From WTJH01 sp049889695 (GTDB taxonomy: Bacteria; Bacteroidota; Bacteroidia; Flavobacteriales; Flavobacteriaceae), in the NCBI GenBank assembly GCA_049889695.1, contig JBMHCX010000013.1, forward strand, positions 1 through 64,000: a stretch of DNA of 64,000 nt. The letters run 5' to 3'. Below are positions 26,407-36,200 of the stretch, in pieces. The notes below the pieces were generated by a model that was given only the letters and a program-made list of their open reading frames with translations, ran no database searches and was not told the origin of the DNA. The position numbers and the translations under genes are program-made. Positions within the stretch are counted from its first letter, which is position 1. Every line of letters begins with the position of its first letter.

Positions 26407-27393
26407 TTAACAACCAACTATGGGCTTAATCGGTGCTTCTCCCTCCTCTAGGGATTTGTTGTGTTGCTCAATGGCTTTAATGAAATGGAAGGCCCCCATG
26501 AGGTTGGCATGATCGGTCAGCGCAATGGCCGACATCTGATCTTCAGCAGCCGCCTTGACCAAATGATTGATCCGAGAGGTAGATTGCAGGACGGAAAATT
26601 GTGAGTGAACATGCAAATGTGTAAAGGGTGCTGCCGCTAAAACCGCATCTCCTTCCTTATTTTGTTCAGGCCCTTTAGGACGCTCTTCTGGTGCTACCAA
26701 TCGTGCAGAAAGCGCTTTTAAATTCTGATGTTTAAGACCAAGCGGCTCCACTTGTGCTGGGAGAGCTTCCACTAATTCTTGCTGATGTGATCCACTTACT
26801 GGACTATCCGGAAAAGATAAAACTTGAGCTTTTACTAACTGCAAAAAGCATCGGGTAGTCGCTTCTACATCCGCAGTGGCATTGTGCGCTTCCCTGAAGG
26901 GCTCTCCGAATAATTTTTCGTGCAACTCTGTAAGCGTCGGCAACTTAAACTTCCCGCCACGACCTCCGGGTATTTTGCACCATTGTGCGATGGGCTCTGT
27001 ACACGTATCTAAAATCGTATACTCCGCAAGTAAATTTTGAAGACCGCTCCTTAAGAATTCAGCCCCCATTATATTTAAATCGAAAGAAACATTGTGTCCT
27101 ACGACATATTCGGTCTGTTGAAGTGCTGTGGTGAATTCCTCAAGTACGGTTGCCAAGCTAGCACCCTTCTGTTGTGCCAACTCGGTAGATATCCCATGGA
27201 CTGTTTCTGATTCATAAGGAATCGTGTAGCCCTCCGGACGAATAATAAAATCCTTGTGCTCCAGTAAGCCTCCAGAACTATCGTGCAACTGCCAAGCAAT
27301 CTGCACACATCTTGGCCAATTGTCTAAATCAGAAAGGGGTGCATCCCAACGTTTTGGAAGGCCTGTAGTTTCCGTGTCAAAAATCAGATACAT
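26407..27393 (-). CDS. dnaE: DnaQ-type proofreading exonuclease plus start of the DnaE PHP domain (5' part of interrupted dnaE)
   Basis: 328 codons then TAA. Residues 1-185 are a DEDDh 3'-5' exonuclease: FDTETTG (Exo I, Asp6 and Glu8), GHNVSFDLNIM (Exo II) and HNATADVEAT (Exo III). A linker (about 186-255) leads to the first PHP motifs HLHVHSQF and LTDHANLMG of the polymerase alpha subunit, and the frame stops right after KPIVGC. Fusion of the exonuclease to the N-terminus of DnaE is usual in flavobacteria. Start ATG 27393 (MYLIFDTETTG) is preferred over the upstream codon at 27426. Without readthrough this part would be a free exonuclease ending in a broken PHP domain. Confidence 0.85.
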   Translation of the reverse strand: MYLIFDTETTGLPKRWDAPLSDLDNWPRCVQIAWQLHDSSGGLLEHKDFIIRPEGYTIPYESETVHGISTELAQQKGASLATVLEEFTTALQQTEYVVGHNVSFDLNIMGAEFLRSGLQNLLAEYTILDTCTEPIAQWCKIPGGRGGKFKLPTLTELHEKLFGEPFREAHNATADVEATTRCFLQLVKAQVLSFPDSPVSGSHQQELVEALPAQVEPLGLKHQNLKALSARLVAPEERPKGPEQNKEGDAVLAAAPFTHLHVHSQFSVLQSTSRINHLVKAAAEDQMSAIALTDHANLMGAFHFIKAIEQHNKSLEEGEAPIKPIVGC

Positions 27394-27520
27394 AAGACGA
27401 ATGTAAAAAAATATATTGCTGTTCACCCTTCAAAACCACATCCCTTTTTCAACATATATGAACAAGATAGAGTCCTATTAAAGCCTTGTACTCCGCAACT
27501 GGAATTTGTATCTTAAGCCC

Positions 27521-28543
27521 GTGAAAAAGAAAAAAACGCCCTTACTACAATTCAGTGGTAAGGGGATCTATTGTGCGGCTGCAGATGTTTATCTAGACCC
27601 TTGGCGACCTGTCCCAAAGGCACTCATTTCTCATGGGCATGCCGACCACGCCCGTTGGGGACATCAGCAATATATCTGTACCGAAAACAGCCTGCCCATT
27701 TTAAAACACCGCTTGGGTAACATCAGCGTAGCTGGAAAAAAATACGGCGAAAAGTTTTCCATCAACGGGGTGCAATTTTCTTTTCATCCGGCAGGACATG
27801 TTATCGGTTCAGCACAAATCAGAGTAGAATACAAAGGAGAAGTGTGGGTATTCACCGGCGACTATAAACTCGAAGATGATTTAGTTTCCACACCTTTTGA
27901 AGTGATTAAATGCCACACCTTCATCAGTGAATGCACCTTTGGATTACCTGTTTTTGATTGGCAACCCCCCGCGAAAGTTCATTCGGATATCAATAATTGG
28001 TGGGCCGCACATAAAGACAATAAAGGAGCTTGTGTGTTGTTTGGCTATTCTCTTGGGAAAGCCCAAAGGTTACTGAAGCATTTGGATCCTTCGATTGGAA
28101 AAATCTATACCTACAGCTCCATTACAAACATGACGGAAGTCACCTCGGCAAATACCGTTTTTCCGAAAACCATCCCCTTGACGGCTGCTGTCGATAAAAA
28201 AGATTTAGCTGGAGCTATCGTATTGGCTCCACCAGCATCTGCAGGAGGAGCATGGATGAAGAAGCTGCCACAGCCAAGCCTTGGCTATGCTTCTGGCTGG
28301 ATGAGCTTTAGAGGAGCCCGCCGAAGGAGAGGTTTCGACCGAGGATTTGTCCTCTCTGACCATGCCGATTGGAAAGGACTACTTAAAGCCGTCCGAGCAA
28401 CAGGCTGCGAACAAGTGATTACCACCCATGGATACACACACCTTTTTGCTCAATATCTCCGTGAACAAGGCTATGACGCTAAAACCGAAAAAACAGCTTT
28501 TGAAGCTGAGCCCTCTAACGAAGAAACTGTCGAAAGTACATGA
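27521..28543 (+). CDS. Ligase-associated DNA exonuclease (metallo-beta-lactamase / beta-CASP type)
   Basis: About 340 residues from GTG 27521 (the frame also opens with a TTG at 27506). Metallo-beta-lactamase core with SHGHADHARWGH, HPAGHVIGSAQI, FTGDYKLEDD and the C-terminal SDHADW motif, related to mRNA 3'-end processing and SNM1-type nucleases. The family is named for its constant linkage to an ATP-dependent ligase and Lhr-like helicase. Here the stop overlaps the ligase start as ATGA (28540-28543). It is divergent from dnaE, with 127 bases between starts. Role inferred from family: nuclease step in a cytoplasmic DNA repair pathway. Confidence 0.9.
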   Translation: MKKKKTPLLQFSGKGIYCAAADVYLDPWRPVPKALISHGHADHARWGHQQYICTENSLPILKHRLGNISVAGKKYGEKFSINGVQFSFHPAGHVIGSAQIRVEYKGEVWVFTGDYKLEDDLVSTPFEVIKCHTFISECTFGLPVFDWQPPAKVHSDINNWWAAHKDNKGACVLFGYSLGKAQRLLKHLDPSIGKIYTYSSITNMTEVTSANTVFPKTIPLTAAVDKKDLAGAIVLAPPASAGGAWMKKLPQPSLGYASGWMSFRGARRRRGFDRGFVLSDHADWKGLLKAVRATGCEQVITTHGYTHLFAQYLREQGYDAKTEKTAFEAEPSNEETVEST

Positions 28544-30129
28544 AACAATTCGCTGCATTAGTGGAGGCCTTGGATCGGACTACCAAGACAAATACAAAAG
28601 TGGCGGCACTGAAGCGTTACTTTGAACAGGCCCCAAAAACCGATGCGCTTTGGACGATTGCATTGCTCTCCCATCGACGACCCTCACGACCGGTAACCAC
28701 AACACAAATGAGAACTTGGGCAGCTCGAGAAGCGCAAATCCCCGATTGGCTTTTTGAAGAAACCTATCATATTGTCGGAGATTTAGCGGAAACAATCGCT
28801 CTAATATATCCGTCCGTTGAGGGGGAAGCTCAACAGTATTCGCTGACGGAAATTATACTAGAGCTCATTGCCTTAAAACCTAAATCCGATGCAGAAAAAG
28901 AAGCATTCATTTGCCGAATGTGGGCGCAACAATCGGCACTAGAACGCTTTGCCTTCAATAAAATCATGACGGGTGGTTTTCGCTTGGGTGTAAGCCAAAA
29001 ACTTATGACAAGAGCTCTATCGCAAGCCTTGAATCTAGAAGAGCAAACTTTAGCCCATCGACTCATGGGCGACTGGTCGCCAACCCAAACTACATTCGAT
29101 GCGCTATTGCTGCATCCTGATCCCAAAGATCAATTGAGCAAACCCTATCCATTTTTCCTTGCCTATGCTCTTGAAGAATCTTTTTTTTCCGAGGAAAAAG
29201 TTGCTGACTGGTTCATAGAACACAAATGGGATGGTATGAGAGGGCAACTCATTTTCCGCTCCGGGGAATGGTTTTGTTGGAGTCGTGGAGAAGAGCTAAT
29301 GACCAATAAATTTCCGGAGTTCGAGCTGCTACAGGAATATTTACCCGACGGCACAGTTTTGGACGGGGAAATTTTAGCCTATATCGATGGTCAAATTGCC
29401 GATTTTTCAATGCTACAAAAGCGGATAGGACGAAAAAATGTAAGTCCTAAACTTCTTGCAGATATTCCGCTAATTTTTGGCGTTTATGATTTGCTGGAAC
29501 ATCAAGGTCAGGATCTTCGAGACAAACCTTTAAGGGAAAGACGTGAAATCTTAGAGCAAATTTTCGAACAACACCATCAGAAACAGCTCCCTTGGTTTTT
29601 ATCCAAAACTATCGCTTGCAAAAGCTGGAAAGAAGTTGAAGAAGAAAGAGAAAAAGCCACTCAAATGAAAAGTGAAGGGCTTATGCTTAAACGGAAGAAC
29701 AGTCGCTATGGCGTTGGTAGAAAAAAAGGCGATTGGTGGAAATGGAAGTCCGACCCATATACCATAGATGCTGTCCTGACCTACGCTATGCGCGGGCATG
29801 GCCGACGAAGCAATTTATTTACGGACTACACTTTTGCCCTTTGGAAGGACGCTGAGCTGGTAACATTTGCCAAAGCCTATTCGGGTCTGACAGATGCAGA
29901 ACTTAAATCGATCGACCAATTTGTCAAGAAAAATACAACTGCTCGTTTTGGACCGGTTCGAGAGGTGAAAGCCGAATTGGTATTCGAAATAGCCTTTGAG
30001 GGAATTTCATTATCCACACGTCATAAAAGCGGAGTAGCCGTTCGATTTCCTCGCATTTTACGTTGGAGAAAAGACAAATCCATTGAAGAGGCCAATACGC
30101 TAACCGATCTTAAAGCACTTATCGTATGA
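28540..30129 (+). CDS. lig: ATP-dependent DNA ligase, ligase-associated repair operon
   Basis: 529 residues. N-terminal DNA-binding helical domain (about 1-200), then the nucleotidyltransferase with the AMP-accepting lysine K229 in EHKWDGMRGQ, GTVLDGEILAY (motif III), SEGLMLKRKNSRY (motif IV) and WWKWKSDPYTIDAV (motif V), followed by an OB fold. It seals nicks using ATP and is separate from the essential NAD-dependent LigA. It overlaps the exonuclease and the helicase by 4 bases on either side, so translation is coupled. Confidence 0.95.
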   Translation: MKQFAALVEALDRTTKTNTKVAALKRYFEQAPKTDALWTIALLSHRRPSRPVTTTQMRTWAAREAQIPDWLFEETYHIVGDLAETIALIYPSVEGEAQQYSLTEIILELIALKPKSDAEKEAFICRMWAQQSALERFAFNKIMTGGFRLGVSQKLMTRALSQALNLEEQTLAHRLMGDWSPTQTTFDALLLHPDPKDQLSKPYPFFLAYALEESFFSEEKVADWFIEHKWDGMRGQLIFRSGEWFCWSRGEELMTNKFPEFELLQEYLPDGTVLDGEILAYIDGQIADFSMLQKRIGRKNVSPKLLADIPLIFGVYDLLEHQGQDLRDKPLRERREILEQIFEQHHQKQLPWFLSKTIACKSWKEVEEEREKATQMKSEGLMLKRKNSRYGVGRKKGDWWKWKSDPYTIDAVLTYAMRGHGRRSNLFTDYTFALWKDAELVTFAKAYSGLTDAELKSIDQFVKKNTTARFGPVREVKAELVFEIAFEGISLSTRHKSGVAVRFPRILRWRKDKSIEEANTLTDLKALIV

Positions 30130-32561
30130 AGAAAAGCAATGGGGTTAAATCTGTTGGGGCTTGGTTTGAACAACAAGGGTGGAAAGCGGCCCCCTTTCAA
30201 CGGCAAACATGGAAAGCGTATAATACAGGTCATTCTGGATTGGTAAATGCCCCAACAGGGAGTGGAAAAACCTATGCCCTCTGGGGAGCAATTGTCCAAC
30301 AAAGTCTAGAAGATTCATCGCCGCCAGAAGGTCTTCGCGCCCTGTGGATTACCCCGCTACGCGCCTTGGCTGTTGAAATACAGCAAACCACACAAAAAAT
30401 GAACGACGACTTGCTGCCGGGAACTGAAGTGCACAAACGCACTGGAGATAGCAGCTCCAAAGAGCGAAATGCCTTTAAAAAAAAGTTACCCTTCGGCCTA
30501 GTAACAACCCCTGAAAGTCTTCATCTGTTGCTCAGTCATAAACAGCACCAAAAATATTTTAAACACCTTCAATGTTTGGTCGTAGATGAATGGCATGAAC
30601 TCATGGGATCTAAACGAGGAGTACAGGTAGAACTCGCCATTGCCTATTTATGCTCTTTGTATCCTCAATTAAGAATCTGGGGGATTTCTGCGACCATCGG
30701 AAACTTAACACTGGCCCAACAAATCCTTCTTCGTCCTAGCGGACAAGAAGGGGTGTGTATTCGAGCCAATACACTTAAAAAAATCAAGGTAAAATCGTTG
30801 GTCCCTGAAACCATGAGCAGCTTTCCTTGGCGAGGGCATTTAGGACTTCACTTGCTCCCGGAAGTCATCCGGCAGATTCAAAAAAACCGATCGACGCTTT
30901 TGTTTACAAACACCCGAGCGCAATGTGAAATTTGGTTTCAAAAAATACTCGAAATGGTCCCCGAATGGGCAGGCAGCATGGCTATGCACCATGGTAGCAT
31001 GGAGAAAAAAGTCCGACTATGGGTAGAAAATGAACTCCGAGAAGAACGACTCAAGTTAGTAGTGTGTACCTCTAGCCTGGACTTAGGAGTAGATTTTAGT
31101 CCAGTCGAAAGTTGCATACAAATCGGAAGTCCCAAAGGAGTAGGAAGATTTTTACAGCGGGCAGGACGGAGTGGTCATCAGCCCGGAGCCACCAGTACTA
31201 TCCATTTTGTTCCTACCCATGCCATGGAGCTCATCGAAGCATTAGCCCTTCAAAAGGCCATTGATAGAAAAGCCATTGAAGATCGCCAACCTTACCTGCT
31301 CAGCTATGATGTTCTCGTACAATTTTTAATGACCCTGGCTGTCGCTGACGGGTTTTTTCCGAGGCAACTGCTGGCAATTGTTCAAAAAACATTTTGTTAT
31401 CAGGAAATTCGACCGGAAGAGTGGCAGTGGTGCCTGAATTTTTTGCGCTATGGTAGTCAAAGCCTAGAGCATTACGACGAATATAAAAAAGTGGTCGTCG
31501 ATGAAAACGGTTGCTACAAAGTCGTCAACAGAGGAATAGCTATGCGTCATCGCATGAGTATGGGAACGATTGTTGGAGGAGCCGATTTAAAAGTCAAGTA
31601 TTTAAAAGGCAGCTATTTAGGATCTATCGAGGAATGGTTTATCAGCAAACTTCAACCCGGCGATACCTTTACCTTTTCCGGTAGGATTCTAGAACTGGTC
31701 AGGATTCAGAACATGGAAGTTTTGGTACGAAAATCCAAAGCAAAAAAAGCAAAAGTCCCGAGCTGGATGGGAGGTCGAATGAGCTTTTCCGCTCACCTCA
31801 GTGAACTACTTCGAGAGACCCTCTACGACTTAGAAAACAACCACTCTCCAGAACGGATTGCCCTGAGCGGTGTGATCGATCAACAAAAAAAGCAATCGAT
31901 TATCCCACAACCCAACGAGTTCTTAATTGAAAGTTTTAGTTCCCGAGAGGGTTTTCACGCTGTGTTCTACCCTTTTGAAGGACGAGCAGTACATGAAGCC
32001 ATGGCCAGTATCATCGCTTATCGACTCGGCTTACTGGAACCCATTAGTTTTTCTCTCGCATTCAATGACTACGGTTTTGAGTTGTTGTCCGATAAACCAA
32101 TTGATATCCAAGGGCTTTTGGATAATAATTTATTGAGTGCTGAAGATATTTTTCAGGATCTAAGACAGAGTTTTAATGTCAGTGAGATGGCACGTCGAAA
32201 GTTTAGAGATATTGCCGTGATTGGCGGCTTGGTATTTCAAGGCTTTCCCAACAAACCTGTGAAGGCAAAACACCTTCAATCGGGTACACAATTGTTCTAT
32301 GAAGTGTTTAAGGACTATGAACCCGACAACTTACTCTACCTACAAGCCCTGCAAGAAACCTATGAGCACGGGATGGAAGAAGGAAGGCTTCAACTCTCCT
32401 TTGAGCGGATTGCGCAACAAAGCATTCGATGGATGGAGACAGAACACCCTACCCCATTTTCATTCCCCATCATTACCGACCGCCTAAGGGGAAAACTTTC
32501 CTCCGAAAAATTAGAAGATCGAATTAAACGAATGCTCAAACAAATGAAACAGATAGGATAA
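30126..32561 (+). CDS. lhr: Ligase-associated DEXH-box helicase (Lhr-core family)
   Basis: 811 residues. Superfamily 2 helicase: Walker A APTGSGKT near residue 40, TTPESLH (motif Ic region), DEWHELMGS (motif II, DEWH), SATIG (motif III), then the second RecA domain with VCTSSLDLGVDF and the motif VI RAGRSGHQPG. A winged helix and the Lhr-specific C-terminal domain follow. Lhr-core proteins are 3'-5' ATP-dependent translocases on single-stranded DNA linked to repair. At about 810 residues this is the short form, without the long Lhr C-terminal extension. The start overlaps the ligase stop (ATGA) and pdeM begins 2 bases after its stop. Confidence 0.95.
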   Translation: MKKSNGVKSVGAWFEQQGWKAAPFQRQTWKAYNTGHSGLVNAPTGSGKTYALWGAIVQQSLEDSSPPEGLRALWITPLRALAVEIQQTTQKMNDDLLPGTEVHKRTGDSSSKERNAFKKKLPFGLVTTPESLHLLLSHKQHQKYFKHLQCLVVDEWHELMGSKRGVQVELAIAYLCSLYPQLRIWGISATIGNLTLAQQILLRPSGQEGVCIRANTLKKIKVKSLVPETMSSFPWRGHLGLHLLPEVIRQIQKNRSTLLFTNTRAQCEIWFQKILEMVPEWAGSMAMHHGSMEKKVRLWVENELREERLKLVVCTSSLDLGVDFSPVESCIQIGSPKGVGRFLQRAGRSGHQPGATSTIHFVPTHAMELIEALALQKAIDRKAIEDRQPYLLSYDVLVQFLMTLAVADGFFPRQLLAIVQKTFCYQEIRPEEWQWCLNFLRYGSQSLEHYDEYKKVVVDENGCYKVVNRGIAMRHRMSMGTIVGGADLKVKYLKGSYLGSIEEWFISKLQPGDTFTFSGRILELVRIQNMEVLVRKSKAKKAKVPSWMGGRMSFSAHLSELLRETLYDLENNHSPERIALSGVIDQQKKQSIIPQPNEFLIESFSSREGFHAVFYPFEGRAVHEAMASIIAYRLGLLEPISFSLAFNDYGFELLSDKPIDIQGLLDNNLLSAEDIFQDLRQSFNVSEMARRKFRDIAVIGGLVFQGFPNKPVKAKHLQSGTQLFYEVFKDYEPDNLLYLQALQETYEHGMEEGRLQLSFERIAQQSIRWMETEHPTPFSFPIITDRLRGKLSSEKLEDRIKRMLKQMKQIG

Positions 32562-32563
32562 TC

Positions 32564-33193
32564 GTGGAACTAACTATTTTAGAAGAGACACTTCTATTGG
32601 ATGCAACTGGGGCACTATATTGGCCTCAAAAAAAAGCACTGCTATTGGCGGATACTCACTTGGGTAAAGTGACTCACTTTCGCAAACACGGTTTTGCAGT
32701 TCCCAGAGCTCCAATCTTCGATTTTTACCAGAAGATGGAGGGACTAAAACGCAAATATGATTTTAACCACCTCTACTTTCTAGGAGATTTATTTCACAGT
32801 AGTCTTAACCGGGAATGGTCGAACTTTCAGGAATGGAGTCAGTCGCAAGCCTACGCCATGACCTTAGTCAGTGGGAATCACGACATTCTTCCCAGTTCTG
32901 CCTATGAAAAAACACCCCTGGAAGTAGTAGAAACACTACAAGTTGGAAGTTTTGTACTCACCCACCATCCCGAAGAAGAACATCACTTTAACATATGTGG
33001 ACATGTACATCCAGGGATTCTGCTCAAAGGAAAAGGAAGACAACGCCTTAAGGTGAGTTGCTTTTTCCATCGACCTCATCAGCTAATTCTTCCGGCTTTT
33101 GGAGCATTCACTGGACTACACTTCCTTGAACTGGGTCCTCAGGACAAAGTCTATGTTCTTGGCGATCAAGAAGTATATCCACACCCACATTGA
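32564..33193 (+). CDS. pdeM: Ligase-associated DNA damage response endonuclease PdeM
   Basis: 209-residue metallophosphoesterase. Seen: ADTHLGKVTHFRKHG (motif I), FLGDLFHS (motif II), VSGNHD (motif III) and the C-terminal ICGHVHPG (motif V), giving a two-metal phosphoesterase site. PdeM is the fourth member of the exonuclease-ligase-Lhr cluster; some homologues act as endonucleases or phosphodiesterases. GTG start at 32564, two bases after lhr; no ATG is nearby, and the GTG fits the family start (MELTILEETLLLD). Confidence 0.92.
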   Translation: MELTILEETLLLDATGALYWPQKKALLLADTHLGKVTHFRKHGFAVPRAPIFDFYQKMEGLKRKYDFNHLYFLGDLFHSSLNREWSNFQEWSQSQAYAMTLVSGNHDILPSSAYEKTPLEVVETLQVGSFVLTHHPEEEHHFNICGHVHPGILLKGKGRQRLKVSCFFHRPHQLILPAFGAFTGLHFLELGPQDKVYVLGDQEVYPHPH

Positions 33194-33207
33194 ACCCCCA
33201 AAACAAT

Positions 33208-33215
33208 TATCTTTG
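33208..33215 (+). promoter_or_regulatory. Putative mfd promoter -7 box
   Basis: TATCTTTG fits TAnnTTTG exactly and lies just 6 bases before the likely GTG start at 33222. A TTG at 33190-33192 gives a 15-base spacing. If used, the mRNA would begin at or very near the GTG. Confidence 0.35.
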
Positions 33216-33221
33216 CCTCCC

Positions 33222-36200
33222 GTGATACAAGAGTTTCAAGCACAATTATCGGCCTTAGCCACCCAACAATCCCTAACGAAAGCCATGGGACTCCCCCAGC
33301 AAACACATCTACGTGGTCTGGTGGGTTCAGGGCTCAGTTTTCGGATGGCTGCCGCGTTTGAAAGTTGCCAGAAATCTATCCTGTTTGTCTTGGACAATCC
33401 AGAACAAGCCGCTTACTATTTGAACGATCTGGAAGCGCTATTAGGGAATAAACAAGTGCTTTATTTTCCTGCCAGTTCACGTCAGCCATACATCACCGAA
33501 AATACAGACAACGCCAATGTTCTATTGCGAGCAGAGGTGTTAAAGAAAATGGCGCGTAGTAAGAAACCATTACTGGTAGTCACCTATGCAGAAGCGCTTT
33601 TTGAAAAACTCATATCTCAATACACGCTCAAAAAAAATACACTTCAGCTCAAAAAAGGGGATGTTCTTTCGATCGACTTTATCAATGAAACCCTTTTTGA
33701 ATATGGCTTTGAGCGAGTTGATTTTGTAAGTCAACCCGGAGAATTTTCGGTTCGAGGGGGAATCATCGATGTTTTTTCGTTTGCCTACCAGCACCCTTAT
33801 CGAATAGAATTTTTTGACGATGAAATCGAAAGTCTTCGAAGTTTTGATGTGAGTACTCAGTTGTCTATTGTTCATTTTGATCAGATTGATCTATTGCCCA
33901 ATACTTCCCAAGTTTCATTCACTGACAAACGAAAGTCACTGATAGAGACCTTAGCGACAGACAGCAGTTACTGGTTTTACAACCGTGACAAAGCTGGTGG
34001 AATACTCGAAAAATTATTTCAAAAAGCGCAAGATCATTTTGACGGTCTGGATACCAGTATACAGTATCCGCCGGAAACTCTCTTTTTAAAAGTGGAAGAG
34101 CTCAACAATCAACTGGAAAATAGGTCGGTAATATTGCTGGAAAACTCCGATACATACCCTGCCACGGAACAGATCAGTTTCAAACAAAGTCCTCAGCCCA
34201 TCTTCCAGAAGAAATTTGATCTGCTCATAGAGCATTTAAACAACAATCATGAAAACGGCTACACGAATTATTTGCTTTGTAATGGCCCTAAACAAGCCCA
34301 GCGTTTTCACGATATATTCCAAGAAATAGAAGACACGGTTAATTATCAAACACGGGTCAGCTCATTTTTCGAAGGCTTCGAAGATCTAGAATGTAAAATT
34401 GCTTGTTTTACGGACCATCAGATCTTTGAACGCTATCATAAATTTGCTTTAAAATCGCAACAAACCAAGCGAGATGCCTTAAGTCTAAAAGAGCTGACCC
34501 ATATGCAAATTGGGGACTATGTTACCCATATCGATCATGGTATCGGAAAATTTGGCGGGCTCAAACGCATTGAGGTTGAAGGCAAGTGGCAAGAGGCCAT
34601 TAAACTGATTTATGGAGAGCGCGACGTTCTTTATTTAAGCATACACGCCCTACATAAAATCACTAAGTATAGAGGAAAAGACGGTGAAAGTCCGAAAGTT
34701 CACAAATTAGGGTCTAAAGCTTGGAAAAGCTTAAAGCAGAAAACCAAGAAGAAAATTAAAGAGATTGCTTTCAATCTCATACAGGTATATGCCAAACGAA
34801 AATCGAAAATCGGATATGCATTTGCCCCTGATAGCTACCTTCAATTAGAATTAGAGTCTTCATTTATATATGAAGACACACCAGATCAGTCTACCACTAC
34901 AGCTGATATTAAAGCAGATATGGAGCGTGATCGGCCAATGGACCGGCTCGTATGTGGCGATGTTGGCTTTGGCAAAACAGAAGTGGCCATCCGCGCTGCT
35001 TTCAAGGCAGTGGACAATAGTAAGCAAGTTGCGGTCCTAGTCCCCACTACGATCTTGGCTTTTCAACACTATAAAACATTTAGCAAACGTTTGGCAGATT
35101 TACCTGTTCGAGTCGATTACTTAAATCGCTTTCGTTCAGCAGCGGACAAAAAGAAAATATTGGCCGACCTAGAGAGCGGTCGTTTAGATATTCTCATCGG
35201 CACCCATCAGCTGGTGAATAAGAATGTAAAGTTTAACGATTTAGGCTTGCTAATTGTCGATGAAGAACAAAAATTTGGGGTAGCTGTCAAAGAAAAATTA
35301 AGAGCCATCAAAACCGATGTAGATGTCCTGACACTTACGGCAACACCTATTCCCAGAACACTACAATTCAGTCTTATGGCGGCTCGTGATCTGTCCGTGA
35401 TTGCTACCCCTCCTCCCAATCGCTATCCTGTAGAATCGGAAGTGGTTCGCTTTTCAGAAGAGCTTATAAGAGACGGGATTTTGTATGAACTCAAAAGGGG
35501 TGGACAAGTCTACTTTATTCATAATCGAGTGGAAAACATTCGAGAGGTGGCTGGAATGATTCAACGATTGGTCCCGGATGCTAAAATAGGAATTGGTCAT
35601 GGGCAGATGGAAGGAGCTCAACTAGAAAAAATACTGCTGCAGTTCATGGAAGGGGAAATCGATATTCTTTTGGCGACTACGATTATCGAAAATGGCCTCG
35701 ATGTTCCCAATGCAAACACTATTTTCATTAATAATGCGCAAAGTTTTGGATTGTCAGATCTGCATCAGATGAGAGGTCGCGTTGGACGAAGTAACAAGAA
35801 AGCCTTTTGTTACTTCATTACCCCCCCTATGAGTGCAATGAACAGTGACGCCCAAAAAAGAATTCAAGCGATCCGACAGTTTGCTGCTCTAGGATCAGGC
35901 TATCAGGTAGCCATGAAAGATTTGGAAATCCGAGGAGCAGGAAATTTACTAGGCGGAGAACAAAGCGGATTTATCAATGACATTGGTTTTGATGCCTATC
36001 AAAAAATATTAGAAGAGGCTGTTGAAGAATTAAAAACAACAGAATTCAAAGACTTGTATGCAGAAGAACTTGCTTCCGAAAAACATCATTTTGTCAAGGA
36101 AGTTCAATTAGACACCGATTGGGAAATCTTAATTCCAGACGACTATGTCAATAGTGTACAAGAGCGTTTAAGACTTTACCAACAACTGAGCCAAACCACA

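Noticed and set aside
26398..26412. Frameshift, intein or selenocysteine site as cause of the dnaE break
   Set aside because: Both parts are in the same frame, no extra coding sequence is inserted, and the codon is TAA, not TGA.
33099..33221. The upstream extension of mfd
   Set aside because: It lies over the 3' end of pdeM in another frame; conserved Mfd sequence begins after 33222.
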